From Hephaestia caeni (GTDB lineage Bacteria; Pseudomonadota; Alphaproteobacteria; Sphingomonadales; Sphingomonadaceae): a stretch of DNA of 64,000 bases. Below, in pieces: positions 34,251 through 43,671 of this stretch (the stretch's first letter is position 1; every line of letters starts with the position of its first letter). Both the position numbers and the translations under genes were made by a program. The stretch covers positions 1 through 64,000 of the forward strand of contig NZ_QXDC01000004.1 of the NCBI RefSeq assembly GCF_003550065.1, in the 5' to 3' direction. A model generated the notes under the pieces. That model saw only the letters and a program-made list of their open reading frames with translations, ran no database searches and was not told where the DNA came from.

Positions 34251-34928
34251 TCACGGGCGCGTCCTGGGCATTTCGTCATGCGGCACGATCGGCGTGCGAT
34301 CATTCCGCCCCAGCGGATCGCGTCGTCCCGCCATGCCGGAAAGAATAGCCGGCAGCCGCTGGCGTGCCACATCCGCGAGCTGGCCGTACAGATTGCCGCC
34401 GTGGGCATCGATCGCGATCGTCAGCGGCCCAAAGCCCCGAAAGCGAATACGGGTCAGCCGGAATTGCGCGATGAGGTCATCCCATCCGGTCTCGACGACC
34501 TCCGTTATGGCCGCTGTCAGCAGCGGGGCCGCGCCGCCCACGATCGCCATATAGACGCACCCCTGTGCCGCCATCGCATCGACCGATGCCTGGTCCAGCC
34601 CGCCTTTGCCGGCAACGGTCGTCAACCCGAGGCGGCGGATCATGGTCGGCAATTGAGCGGCGAAGCGCGTGCTCGTGGTGGGATTGACGTAGAGCGGCGT
34701 GGTGTCGCCGCCTTCCGCCGCCTCGCACAAACCGAGATGAAAAAATGCTTGGCCGCGCAACTCGAGGGGAAGCGGCAGAGCCTCGTCCAGATATCGTACG
34801 ATACGCTCATGCGTGGGCAGCCCCGCGGTGATGACGGCTTCGCCATCGGCAAGCACGACATCACCGAGCTTTAGGCGCCGCGCCGCATCAGGCGAGAGCG
34901 GCAGTTGCACACGGGGAAGCATCGCCAT
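34251..34928 (-). CDS. Class I fumarase/tartrate dehydratase, beta subunit
   Basis: A 225-aa protein matching the C-terminal swivelling domain of class I iron-sulfur hydro-lyases. It has LKLGDVVLADGEAVITAGLP with THERIVRYLDE. TTSTRFAAQLP, VAGKGGLDQ and YMAIVGGAAPL follow. In two-subunit enzymes this chain binds the carboxylates. It starts three bases after the alpha-subunit stop. Fumarase, L-tartrate dehydratase or a hydratase for an oxalomesaconate-like acid are all possible; the last would fit the LigI-like neighbour. Confidence 0.8.
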   Translation of the reverse strand: MAMLPRVQLPLSPDAARRLKLGDVVLADGEAVITAGLPTHERIVRYLDEALPLPLELRGQAFFHLGLCEAAEGGDTTPLYVNPTTSTRFAAQLPTMIRRLGLTTVAGKGGLDQASVDAMAAQGCVYMAIVGGAAPLLTAAITEVVETGWDDLIAQFRLTRIRFRGFGPLTIAIDAHGGNLYGQLADVARQRLPAILSGMAGRRDPLGRNDRTPIVPHDEMPRTRP

Positions 34929-34931
34929 GCG

Positions 34932-35798
34932 CTACTCCAACCGCTCCACGACGCCCGAGTTGTAAATCCGTGCGCGGGTGCGCCGGTTGATCCAGCAGTT
35001 GAAGCACACGGCCACCGGCGTGAAGCCGTGTCCCGCCGAATAATCGACGTGAACGGCGAGGGCGGTCGTCTGCCCGCCCAACCCCATCGGGCCGAATCCG
35101 GTCGCGTTGACGGCGGCGAGCAACCTGCCTTCCATATCCCGCAACACGGGTTCGTCGTTCGTCGAGCCGATCGGGCGCAACGTCGCCTTCTTGGCGATCG
35201 CGGCCGCGCGATCGAAGCTGCCGCCGATGCCCACGCCGATCACCACCGGCGGACAATGCTGGCCGGCGGCGTTCATCACGACATCCATGACATAGGTTTC
35301 GATCGTCTCGAGCGTGGGATAGCTGAAAATCTCGAGCGCCGCCCACCGGCCCGATCCCAGCGATTTCGGCGAACAGGTGATGTCGATGCAATCGCCGTCG
35401 GTAAAATCGTAGGAGACGATCGGCATGTCCTTGCCGCGATAGCCGCGTTCGTTCGTCAGCGGGTTCGTCACGAATTTCAAAATCGGTGGCTCGATGGTGC
35501 GCACCAGATCATCGAAGCCGTCGACAAACGCCTGCCGGATATCGCCCGACATGACGGCCTGCGCCCCGATCCTCACGAAAAAGACCGGAATACCGGAATC
35601 GGAACACAGGAATTTGTCGTCCCGCTCGGCGCGTTCCGCGCTGGCGAGCATGAACTTCAGCGTCTCTCGCGCACGCGCGTCCGGTTCCGATACTTGCGCC
35701 CGTGCCAGGGCGGCATGCGTATCATCGGGCACCTTCCGCAACGACCAACTGTAAAGGTCCGCGGACAAGGCGCGAACCATCTCCTGGGTTATCGGCAT
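34932..35798 (-). CDS. Class I fumarase/tartrate dehydratase, alpha (iron-sulfur) subunit
   Basis: A 288-aa iron-sulfur chain. Cluster-ligand cysteines are probably those in FLCSDSGIPVFF, ITCSPKSLGSG and VCFNCWINRR. VIGVGIGGSFDRAA and GPMGLGGQTTALAV are family signatures. It forms a [4Fe-4S] hydro-lyase with the beta subunit. ATG 35798 has GGAGG upstream; the frame runs further to 35852 but without conservation. A predicted IclR operator lies 60 bp upstream, so this is the first gene of the hydratase-lactonase operon. Confidence 0.82.
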   Translation of the reverse strand: MPITQEMVRALSADLYSWSLRKVPDDTHAALARAQVSEPDARARETLKFMLASAERAERDDKFLCSDSGIPVFFVRIGAQAVMSGDIRQAFVDGFDDLVRTIEPPILKFVTNPLTNERGYRGKDMPIVSYDFTDGDCIDITCSPKSLGSGRWAALEIFSYPTLETIETYVMDVVMNAAGQHCPPVVIGVGIGGSFDRAAAIAKKATLRPIGSTNDEPVLRDMEGRLLAAVNATGFGPMGLGGQTTALAVHVDYSAGHGFTPVAVCFNCWINRRTRARIYNSGVVERLE

Positions 35799-35857
35799 GA
35801 ATCCTCCACGCGGACGATAATGCCGCGACAGCCGCAAGAGACGCGCTATCACGCCTC

Positions 35858-35874
35858 ATTCCACTGGTCGAAAC
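35858..35874. promoter_or_regulatory. Predicted IclR operator, hydratase-lactonase promoter
   Basis: ATTCCACTGGTCGAAAC fits RTTCCRYNRNWCGRAAY exactly and agrees with the 28504 copy at 14 of 17 positions, in the same orientation relative to its gene. Confidence 0.5.
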
Positions 35875-35904
35875 GCCGTGGCGGTTTGCGTCTCGATCAT
35901 AACC

Positions 35905-35941
35905 GTAGAACGGCGCCGTCACGGCGATGGCGCCGTTCTAC
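35905..35941 (-). terminator. 13-bp hairpin after the sulfatase gene
   Basis: GTAGAACGGCGCC (35905-35917) pairs perfectly with GGCGCCGTTCTAC (35929-35941) around an 11-base loop, starting nine bases after the sulfatase stop. The following minus-strand bases are only weakly T-rich, so termination may be partial. Confidence 0.5.
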
Positions 35942-35949
35942 CCTCAGCC

Positions 35950-37611
35950 TCAGGGAATGAAGGCCGTCGGCGCAGTGCCATGCCGATATGGTGCGTACCA
36001 ATTATGTGGACGCGCCCATTTGGTTCGATACTTGTTGTTCTGCGGGCCGGTCGGCAGGCTGTCCTGGTTGCGGATCGTCCACATCGCCAGTTCGGCCATC
36101 ATTGTCGCCTGGTCGGCGGCGTGCTGCGGCTGGTTGAACAGGTTCGTCAATTCGCACGGATCGGTCTTGAGGTTGTAGAGCTGGCCGTAGCCCATCATGT
36201 CGTAGATCAGCTTCCAGTCGCCCATCCGCACCATCTGCGCGTTGCCGCTTTGGGTGATGCCGTTGAGTTCGTCCCAATGCCCGCCCGTGCCGCGGCTGAC
36301 CGTGACCGGGATATCGTCCTTCTCATCGTAATAGAGCCCGCCCACGCCGACTTGGGCAGTGATGCTGCGGAATTCCTCGGCCGGGAAATCCTCACCCTTC
36401 AGCAGCGGCAGCAGGCTCCGTCCCTGCACCCCCGGCGGAATCTCGGCGCCCATCGCCTCGCAGATCGTCGGCATCACGTCCGCCATCGACACGAAGGCCG
36501 TTTCGCCGACCTCGGGACGCGGCTTGATGCCGGGGCCGTTCCAGATCATCGGGATGTGCGTCAGCAGCTCGGGCAACCCCACGCCTTTTCGCGCCAGCCC
36601 GTATTCCATCAGATAATCGCCGTGGTCCGCCACACGCACGATGATCGTGTTGTCGAGCAGCCCCTGCTTGTCCATGAAGTCGAGCATACGTGCGACCTGA
36701 TCGTCGATCATGCGCAGCGCGCCGATATAGTTGGAGACGTAGCGCCGCCAGACCTTCTCGGTGTCGGGAAAACCCGCGCGCTGGAGCCGATCGAGCCAGT
36801 TGGCGCGATAGCCGAGCCTCTCCAGCGCCTCGCGGCCCGCGCAACGCTCAGGGATCTCGTCGGGCGGGAACATGTCCCAATAGGGATGCGGCACCTGTTC
36901 GGGATCGTGCGGCTCGGGGATCGAGACCTGCATGAAGAAGGGCTGGTCGCGTGTCGTGCGCATGAATTCGATCGCGTCGGAAACGATGCGATAGGGAAGC
37001 TGCGTCTCAAGCGGGAACGGCGCGGGCTCGAGCGCGACGTTGAAGTCCAACTCGTCCATCCATTTCTCGAACCCGGCGATGTCGGCCGACGCGCCGGGCG
37101 CCTTATACCCCTTGTTGTGATCGTACTGGCGCCAGAAATCGACGCCCTGCGCGGTCTTGTACGTATGGTTCTTGCCGCACAGCGCAGTGCGATAGCCCTG
37201 ATCGTGTGCGACCTGGTAGACGTCCTGCGAAAAGAAGGCGTCCTGCGGATCGAGGTTCATCCGCACGCGCGTGGCCTGCGGCCAGCGACCGGTCAGCATC
37301 GATGTGCGGCTCGGGACGCAGGCGGGAATCGTGCAATAGGCGCGGCGGAAATCCACGCCGTTCGCCGCAAGGCGATCGAGCGTCGGCGAGGTGTCGAACT
37401 TGTAGCCCGATCGCTTGGTGAGCCCGGCGCTCGTCTGGTCGGTGATCAGGATGATGACGTTCGGCCGCCCCGCGGCACCGGCCTTGCGCCTTGCCGGCGC
37501 CCTCTGCGCGCGCGCGCCCGGCGCGGCGGCCGCGGCCATTCCCGTGCCGCCCGCCAGCACCGTCGCCAGCGCGCCGCCGGATACCTGCCTCAGAAAGTCA
37601 CGCCGCTCCAT
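35950..37611 (-). CDS. Tat-exported sulfatase (formylglycine type)
   Basis: A 553-aa sulfatase. Cys98-Val-Pro-Ser-Arg102 is the site converted to formylglycine. The metal-ligand start NVIILITDQTSAG and the GKNHTYK and VADHGDYLMEYG motifs are intact. The N-terminus (MERRDFLRQVSGGALA) is a Tat signal, so it works in the periplasm. No formylglycine-generating enzyme is in the window. It follows a TonB receptor by 41 bp and probably removes sulfate from imported carbohydrate, but choline-sulfate or aryl substrates cannot be excluded. Confidence 0.85.
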   Translation of the reverse strand: MERRDFLRQVSGGALATVLAGGTGMAAAAAPGARAQRAPARRKAGAAGRPNVIILITDQTSAGLTKRSGYKFDTSPTLDRLAANGVDFRRAYCTIPACVPSRTSMLTGRWPQATRVRMNLDPQDAFFSQDVYQVAHDQGYRTALCGKNHTYKTAQGVDFWRQYDHNKGYKAPGASADIAGFEKWMDELDFNVALEPAPFPLETQLPYRIVSDAIEFMRTTRDQPFFMQVSIPEPHDPEQVPHPYWDMFPPDEIPERCAGREALERLGYRANWLDRLQRAGFPDTEKVWRRYVSNYIGALRMIDDQVARMLDFMDKQGLLDNTIIVRVADHGDYLMEYGLARKGVGLPELLTHIPMIWNGPGIKPRPEVGETAFVSMADVMPTICEAMGAEIPPGVQGRSLLPLLKGEDFPAEEFRSITAQVGVGGLYYDEKDDIPVTVSRGTGGHWDELNGITQSGNAQMVRMGDWKLIYDMMGYGQLYNLKTDPCELTNLFNQPQHAADQATMMAELAMWTIRNQDSLPTGPQNNKYRTKWARPHNWYAPYRHGTAPTAFIP

Positions 37612-37652
37612 CGCCCTTCTCCTCCTTTTTTCCGTTTGCCCTCGACGTCGAT

Positions 37653-40487
37653 TTAGAGCCGTACCCGCACGCCGATCGTATAGGTCGTCTCGTCGCCGAA
37701 AACCTCGCCGTTGATGAAGGATTGGCCGATATAGGTCTTGGTCTCGTTCCGCAGGATGTTGCTGCCGCCGACATCGATGTGGAATTGCGGCGTCACGTCG
37801 TAACCGATGCTGAAATCGAGCCGGCCGGCGGGCCGGGTATAGGTCAGCAGCGTCGGCAGATAGGGGTCGTCGACCGGGCGGCTCTGATCGTACGGCCGCA
37901 CGTTGGTGCTGCCCGTGATGTCGCCGTCATAATATTTCGAGCGGAACGTATAGACCAGCCGCGCGCTCAACCCGCCCTTGTCGAAAACGCCGCCCACCGT
38001 GTAATTATATTTGGAGACGCCCTGGAGCGGATAGCCCGACAGCGGATCGTCCCCCCGAATCTCCGAATCCACGTAGGTGAAGGCGCCCAGCACGCCGAGG
38101 CCGGAAAGGTCGCCGGGCAGGAAATCGAAGAAATACTGGCCGCTGGTCTCGATCCCCTTCAGCTTCACGCTGCCGACGTTGCGCGGCGTCGAGATGATGA
38201 AATTCTCGCCGTCGATCTGCTGCTGCGACGCGGAACTGACGACGCGGTCCTGGATGGTGCGATAGAAACCGGTCAGCGCAACGAACCCGCTGTGGAAATA
38301 ATATTCCGCCGAGGCATCGAAACTGTTCGATTTCTGCGGTTTCAGGTCGGGATTGCCCTGGCTCCCGTTGTTGATCAGGATCGGGTTGCCGACATAATTC
38401 AGCTTGCGCACCGGATTGAGCGAGCCGAAATCCGGCCGCCGCATCGTGCGTGAATAACCGGCACGTAGCTGGAAGCCGCCGGGGAACTTCACCCGCGCCG
38501 TCGCGCTCGGCAGAATATCGACGTCGCTGGTATGGGCGGTGACCTTGGTCAGATCGCCGTTATCCTCCGCGCGGAAGGAACTGATCGTGCGATCGGTCTT
38601 GATCACGCGAACGCCCACCGTGCCGTCGAGCGAAATGTCCGATCCCAGGGGGAAATCGTAATCGCCCATCGCGTAGGTGGCGTAACTCGTCTCGGTGGCG
38701 TCGAACTCGTGGGTCGGATCGTAATCGGGCTGGCTGAGCGCCAGGCCGTACAGCGCACGCAATTCGTTGCGCCCTTCCTCTGAGCGCAGATAGGCCGGAT
38801 TGGGGCCGACGAAATTAGTGCCGCCGTTCAGCCGCGGCGCATAGCCGATCGTGCCGATGAAATCGGGCGACAGGCCCAGCGACGATACCAGACACGCCTC
38901 CGCCTGCGACGCTTCCTGATTCTTGCAGCCGTTGGGGCCGAACTGCTTGAGTTCGCCAATCTTGTTCGTCTGCTGCACGTTCTGGCTGACTGCCTCGCGC
39001 CGGGCGAAACGGAAGCCGGTCCTGATCTTGCTCAGGATACCGTCGAAATCCTGCTCGCCGTCGAGCCTGGCCTGGATCAGCGATCCGGTGTTCAGCGTGA
39101 AATTCTGGTTGAACGAATTGCGCAGATAAAGATCTGTATTCATCGGATATTGATCGCCGACCGTGAAGCTCGGGCCGCCGTCCACGTCGGTCTCCACATC
39201 GACCCAGGGCACGCGCTGGCCGGCTTCGGCGTTAATGCCCTCGTTGAAGCTCTCCGATGTCTCATAGGCGAGATCGAAATTGAGCTTGGTGCCGTCCTGA
39301 TCGTAGCGCAGCCCGCCGCCGACCATCTTGTTGCGCTGGGTCAGGCGGATCGAGGACGAGTTTTGGTTGATGATGATGTTGTTGAAGCGGACGCTCTTGA
39401 CGTTGCACACCGTTTGCACCGTGAAGGGCTGGAGCGAGTGGGTGCCATCCGCATTGTTGATGATGTTGGGGTTGGTGCCGCCGGCGGTGACGCGGGCGTC
39501 GAAACAGTCGTCGGTCGCGACCACGTTCGAGAGCGTCAAATCCTTGCCACTGACAAAGGGCGAGGGATTGAAGCCCGCGAAACCCGATGTCGTCCGGAAA
39601 TAGGTGTAGAGACCGTCGACATAGGCCTGAAGCGACGGGGTCGCCTGCCATTGGAGGGCGGCATTGGCCTGCCAGCGCGTGACCGAGCCGACATTGGGCA
39701 TGTTCCGGCTGACTTCGGGGATCAGGTAATTCCCCTGGTTGATCGGGTTGCCCGCCGAGCTGCGCCGATTGCCCAGGTTGCTGTTGCTGCGTTCGTTGGC
39801 GGCATGCGACCAGGTCGCGTTCACCAGCACGCCGATCTCGCCGATGCCGGTATCGAACCGGTCGGTCGCCAGCGCGCCGATCTGCGGATTACCCCGGTTC
39901 AGCCGCGTCACATAGTTTTCGCGCACGTTGAAGACGAGCGTCGGCTTGTGGAAATCGAACGGCTTGTTGAGCCTCAGGTCGATCGCGCCCGCCACGCCGC
40001 CTTCGATCTGATCGGCGGTCTGCGACTTGAACACGTCGACGCGCTTCAACGCCTGCGCGGGCAGATCCTTGAGATCGAACGCGCGGCCGGTGGTGGTGAA
40101 GACCTCGCGCCCGTCGACCGTCGTCGAGATATCGGACAGGCCGCGAATCTTGACGTTCGACAGTTCGTTGTCGCGATCGTTGGAAACCTGGACGCCGGGC
40201 ACACGCTGGAGTGCGGCGGCGGTGGTCGGATCGGGCAGCTTGCCGATATCCTCCGCGACGATCGAATCGACCACCTGGACGGCATTCTGCTTGACCTCGG
40301 CGGCGCGTTCCAGCGACGAACGGATGCCGGTGACGACGATGGCGTCCTCCGCCGGTTCGCCCGACAGGCTGGCTTGCGACGCCGCCGGCGCATCGGCCTG
40401 ATCCTGGCCCACGGCCTGTGCGAAGGCCTGCGAGGCCGCAAGAGTCGATGCGCTGATCAGCAGCGCCGAACGCCAAATTTTCATCAT
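37653..40487 (-). CDS. TonB-dependent outer-membrane receptor (glycan-type)
   Basis: A 944-aa receptor. Signal MKIWRSALLISASTLAASQA ends at AFAQ. A TonB-box-like DAIVVTGIRSSLERA follows, then VDSIVAEDIGKLPDPTTAAALQ, the plug start typical of sphingomonad/Caulobacter carbohydrate receptors. The barrel runs to IGVRVRL. The start is taken at the first of two adjacent ATGs (40487, 40484), with GGGGAGGA just upstream. It pairs with the sulfatase, divergent from the ABC importer, and likely imports sulfated or arabinose-containing oligosaccharides. Confidence 0.9.
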   Translation of the reverse strand: MMKIWRSALLISASTLAASQAFAQAVGQDQADAPAASQASLSGEPAEDAIVVTGIRSSLERAAEVKQNAVQVVDSIVAEDIGKLPDPTTAAALQRVPGVQVSNDRDNELSNVKIRGLSDISTTVDGREVFTTTGRAFDLKDLPAQALKRVDVFKSQTADQIEGGVAGAIDLRLNKPFDFHKPTLVFNVRENYVTRLNRGNPQIGALATDRFDTGIGEIGVLVNATWSHAANERSNSNLGNRRSSAGNPINQGNYLIPEVSRNMPNVGSVTRWQANAALQWQATPSLQAYVDGLYTYFRTTSGFAGFNPSPFVSGKDLTLSNVVATDDCFDARVTAGGTNPNIINNADGTHSLQPFTVQTVCNVKSVRFNNIIINQNSSSIRLTQRNKMVGGGLRYDQDGTKLNFDLAYETSESFNEGINAEAGQRVPWVDVETDVDGGPSFTVGDQYPMNTDLYLRNSFNQNFTLNTGSLIQARLDGEQDFDGILSKIRTGFRFARREAVSQNVQQTNKIGELKQFGPNGCKNQEASQAEACLVSSLGLSPDFIGTIGYAPRLNGGTNFVGPNPAYLRSEEGRNELRALYGLALSQPDYDPTHEFDATETSYATYAMGDYDFPLGSDISLDGTVGVRVIKTDRTISSFRAEDNGDLTKVTAHTSDVDILPSATARVKFPGGFQLRAGYSRTMRRPDFGSLNPVRKLNYVGNPILINNGSQGNPDLKPQKSNSFDASAEYYFHSGFVALTGFYRTIQDRVVSSASQQQIDGENFIISTPRNVGSVKLKGIETSGQYFFDFLPGDLSGLGVLGAFTYVDSEIRGDDPLSGYPLQGVSKYNYTVGGVFDKGGLSARLVYTFRSKYYDGDITGSTNVRPYDQSRPVDDPYLPTLLTYTRPAGRLDFSIGYDVTPQFHIDVGGSNILRNETKTYIGQSFINGEVFGDETTYTIGVRVRL

Positions 40488-40868
40488 TCCTCCCCTGCGC
40501 ATCCCCGAAAGCTGGGTGCGGGGGCGCCAAGTCGGCTTAGCAAATCCCCTCTCTGTTGCAAATATATATATGATCAATAGGACGGCCGGCTGGATTACAG
40601 GCGGAATACTGTGGCGCGCAGGCCACACCGGGCACGCGCGGCGGACACCCGAATGCCGGCACCCCGAGCGCCAACGCGCGCCCGGAATTCCGTCCTGATC
40701 AAGGGAGTGCATCGCCGATATCGACCGAGGGCACGCCCGCCGGCATCCCCCGGCGGCGATCGGCTCGCGCGCGTGCCGTTGAGGAATCCCGAAAGAAGAG
40801 CAAACTGACGGTTGACGTCCTCGCACCCTGCCTTCATTACTCAGACAAATAAAGATGGGGAGGATCGT
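40488..40868. other. Divergent promoter region between receptor-sulfatase and ABC importer operons
   Basis: About 380 bp with no gene. An AT-rich ATATATATATG run (40561-40571) near the receptor side could serve as a promoter element. TTGACG (40812-40817) lies 17 bp before CATTAC, a plausible promoter for the ABC operon that overlaps the CTCAGACA motif. Confidence 0.4.
40836..40850 (+). promoter_or_regulatory. CTCAGACA motif, predicted operator of the ABC importer operon
   Basis: ATTACTCAGACAAAT matches sites at 51513, 51569 and (inverted) 51686. It overlaps the -10 position of the TTGACG promoter at 40812, as expected for a repressor site, and ends 18 bp before the TTG start. Confidence 0.5.
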
Positions 40869-41960
40869 TTGTCGGGCGTCGTGCTGGATGGAGTGAGCAA
40901 GCGATACGGCGCGGTGACCGTGATCGATCGGCTGTCGCTAACGATAGCGGCGGGCGAGTTCGTGGTGTTCCTCGGCCCGTCCGGCTGCGGTAAATCCACG
41001 TTGCTCAGGATGATCGCCGGGCTCGAAACCGTCGACGGCGGCGAAATCCGCATCGGCGCGCGCCGCGTCGATCATTTGGCCCCCGGCGCGCGCGGCGTGG
41101 CGATGGTGTTCCAGCAATATGCGCTCTACCCGCATATGAGCGTGCGCGAGAATATGGCGTTCGGCTTGCGCAACGCGCATGTGCCTGCCGACGAGATCGA
41201 CCGCCGCGTCGCCGCCGCCGCCGACGCGCTCGAAATCATGCCCCTGCTCGATCGCAAATCGACGCAGCTTTCGGGCGGCCAGCAGCAGCGCGTCGCGATC
41301 GCGCGCGCGATCGTCAAGCAACCCGATCTGTTCCTGCTCGATGAACCGCTGTCGAACCTCGACGCCGCGCTCAGGATGCGCACCCGGCTCGAGATCGCGC
41401 AGCTTCATCAACGTCTCGGCACGACGATGATCTTCGTCACCCACGATCAGGTCGAGGCGATGACGCTCGCCGATCGGATCGTCGTGCTCAACCAGGGCGG
41501 GATCGAACAGGTCGGCAGCCCGATGGACATCTACCTCACCCCGCGCACCGAATTCGTCGCCAGCTTCGTCGGATCGCCCAAAATCAACCTGCTGCCGGTG
41601 ACGGTCGAGGCGGCGGGCGAAATGACCCGCGTCCGGCTGGCGAACGGCGCGATCATCGACACCGCCGTTGCCGCGGCCGATTTGCCCGCGGGCGCTATGA
41701 CACTCGGGCTGCGCCCCGAATGTATCCGCCCCGCCGCGCTCGACGGCGCCCCGCTCGCCGCGCGCGTGCAGGTGGTCGAGCGGCTTGGCGAACGCACGCT
41801 GCTCCACGTCGTGCTCGATGACGGCACCCCGATCGTCGCCGAGGATAGCGGGCTGTCGGCGGTACGCCCCGGCGATCGCATCGGCCTCGCGGTCCAGCCC
41901 GAACGCGCGCATTTGTTCGATGCCGACGGTCTCGGCCACCATCCGGCGCAGCGCGGCTGA
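40869..41960 (+). CDS. Sugar ABC transporter ATP-binding protein (MalK/UgpC type)
   Basis: A 363-aa ATPase. Walker A is GPSGCGKST (36-44), the Q-loop [12 protein letters not shown], the signature LSGGQQQR, Walker B LFLLDEP and the H-loop [10 protein letters not shown]. The C-terminal regulatory TOBE region (about 240-350) is typical of CUT1 carbohydrate importers. The TTG start at 40869 has GGGGAGGA at five-base spacing; the upstream in-frame extension is unconserved and contains the promoter. First gene of a six-gene operon. Intact, and likely able to power uptake of arabinose oligomers. Confidence 0.9.
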   Translation: MSGVVLDGVSKRYGAVTVIDRLSLTIAAGEFVVFLGPSGCGKSTLLRMIAGLETVDGGEIRIGARRVDHLAPGARGVAMVFQQYALYPHMSVRENMAFGLRNAHVPADEIDRRVAAAADALEIMPLLDRKSTQLSGGQQQRVAIARAIVKQPDLFLLDEPLSNLDAALRMRTRLEIAQLHQRLGTTMIFVTHDQVEAMTLADRIVVLNQGGIEQVGSPMDIYLTPRTEFVASFVGSPKINLLPVTVEAAGEMTRVRLANGAIIDTAVAAADLPAGAMTLGLRPECIRPAALDGAPLAARVQVVERLGERTLLHVVLDDGTPIVAEDSGLSAVRPGDRIGLAVQPERAHLFDADGLGHHPAQRG

Positions 41961-42847
41961 TGGCGTCCCTTACGCCTCGGCGCCGCCGCGCGACGGATTG
42001 GACGAACGCCTTGTTCGTGCTGCCCTATCTGATCGTGTTCGTCGCGATGATCGTCGTGCCGCTGGCGTGGGGCATGTGGCTGTCGACCACCAAAAGCGAC
42101 CTGTTCGGCACCGAAGGCTTTGTCGGCCTCACCAATTTCGTGCGGCTGTTCGGTGATCCGATCTTCCTCCAAACCGTCTGGAACACCTTCTATTTCGTTC
42201 TGCTGACGGTGCCGCTGCTCGCGGTGCTCGGGCTCGCACTGGCGCTGGTGCTCAATCGGCAGGCGCGCTGGGCGGCGGTGCTGCGGACGATCTTCTTCGC
42301 CTCGACGGTGCTGTCGGTGACGGTGGTGACATTGGTGTGGCGGCTGGTGTTCCTGCCCGACAGCGGGCTGCTCTCGGTCGTCACCCGCGCGCTTGGCGGC
42401 ACGCCGATCGCGTTCCTCAACGACGAGACGCTGGCGATGCCCGCGATCGCGATCACCACGATCTGGTGGTGCATCGGGCTGCCGATGGTGCTGTTCCTCG
42501 CCGCGCTCCAGCAGGTGCCGCGCGCGCTGTACGAGGCCGCCGCGCTCGACAACGCCTCGCGCTGGCGGACGCTGACGCGGATCACCCTCCCCGCGATCCG
42601 GCGCACCTTCGCGCTCGTCATCATCATCGAGGTGATCCTCCAGTTCCAACTCTTCGGCCAGCCGCAGTTGATGACATTGGGCGGCCCCAACAACGCGACC
42701 CGCCCGATCGTGCTGTTCATCTACGAGACCGGGTGGCGGCAGTGGGAGCTTGGCTATGCCTCGGCCGCAGCTCAGGTGCTGTTCGCGATGATCCTGATCG
42801 CGGCGATGGTGCAATATTGGCTGTCCTCGCGCCGGGAGGCCCGCTGA
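41960..42847 (+). CDS. Sugar ABC transporter permease (MalF-like)
   Basis: A 295-aa inner-membrane protein with six predicted helices. The coupling EAA loop is YEAAALDNASRWRTLTRITLP. It belongs to the CUT1 family, first permease type (N-terminal LFVLPYLIVFVAMIVVPLAWG). Its ATG overlaps the ATPase stop (TGATG) and its own stop overlaps the next ATG. Confidence 0.9.
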   Translation: MASLTPRRRRATDWTNALFVLPYLIVFVAMIVVPLAWGMWLSTTKSDLFGTEGFVGLTNFVRLFGDPIFLQTVWNTFYFVLLTVPLLAVLGLALALVLNRQARWAAVLRTIFFASTVLSVTVVTLVWRLVFLPDSGLLSVVTRALGGTPIAFLNDETLAMPAIAITTIWWCIGLPMVLFLAALQQVPRALYEAAALDNASRWRTLTRITLPAIRRTFALVIIIEVILQFQLFGQPQLMTLGGPNNATRPIVLFIYETGWRQWELGYASAAAQVLFAMILIAAMVQYWLSSRREAR

Positions 42848-43671
42848 TGCGTTTCGGTCGCACCCACCCGGTTGCACTCACGCTGATCGTCATCGCCGCG
42901 GTGCTGATGATGGTGCCGCTGTTCTGGGTGCTCGCGCTGTCGTTCAAGGCCAATGCGGCGCTGATGGCGGATACCAATTCGGTGTTCAGCCTGCCCTATA
43001 CGCTCGCCAATTATCGCACGCTGTTCGGTGATGGGCAGGTGTTCCGCTGGATCATGAACAGCCTGATCGTATCGCTGGGCATGACGGCGGGGGTGCTGAT
43101 TCTGTCGAGTCTGGCGGGCTACGGCTTCGCGCGGCTCGACTTTCCGGGGCGATCGGTGCTGTTCGTGATCGTGCTGCTCGGCCTTGCGGTGCCCGAACAG
43201 GCAGTGATTATCGCGCGCCACCAGATGCTCAGCCTCGTCTCGATGCACAACACCTACGGCGCGCTAATCCTGCCGGGCCTGTCGGCGCCGTTCGGCGTGT
43301 TCCTGATGACGCAATATTTCCGCGCGATCCCCCGCGACATCGATGAGGCCGCGCTGCTCGACGGCGCCTCGCGCTTCAAGATCTTCTGGAAGGTGCTGCT
43401 GCCGCTCACCATCCCCGCACAAGCGACGCTCGGCATCTTCACCTTCCTCTCCGCCTGGAACGATTATTGGTGGCCGCTCATTTCGGCGACTAACAAGCAG
43501 ATGTTCACGCTGACGGTCGGCATCGCCTCCACCCAGATGAATTTCGCGCAGACCGAGGGGCTCGGCTTCCTGATGGCGCAGGCGGTGCTTGCGGGGCTGC
43601 CGATCCTGATCGTCTATCTGTTCTTCCAGAAATATATCGTCCAGGCGGTCGCCGGAGCGGCAGGCCGATGA
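42847..43671 (+). CDS. Sugar ABC transporter permease (MalG-like)
   Basis: A 274-aa second CUT1 permease with six helices and EAA loop DEAALLDGASRFKIFWKVLLP. It starts at the ATG overlapping the previous stop (TGATG). The long frame extending upstream to 42337 is the out-of-frame shadow of the first permease. With its partner it forms the channel for an oligosaccharide. Confidence 0.9.
   Translation: MRFGRTHPVALTLIVIAAVLMMVPLFWVLALSFKANAALMADTNSVFSLPYTLANYRTLFGDGQVFRWIMNSLIVSLGMTAGVLILSSLAGYGFARLDFPGRSVLFVIVLLGLAVPEQAVIIARHQMLSLVSMHNTYGALILPGLSAPFGVFLMTQYFRAIPRDIDEAALLDGASRFKIFWKVLLPLTIPAQATLGIFTFLSAWNDYWWPLISATNKQMFTLTVGIASTQMNFAQTEGLGFLMAQAVLAGLPILIVYLFFQKYIVQAVAGAAGR

Noticed and set aside
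35878..37656. Plus-strand frame of 592 codons opposite the sulfatase
   Set aside because: Antisense shadow; the minus strand contains the CxPSR site and all sulfatase motifs.
39150..40580. Plus-strand frame of 476 codons opposite the TonB receptor
   Set aside because: Antisense shadow with repeated Arg/Ala composition and no recognisable domain.
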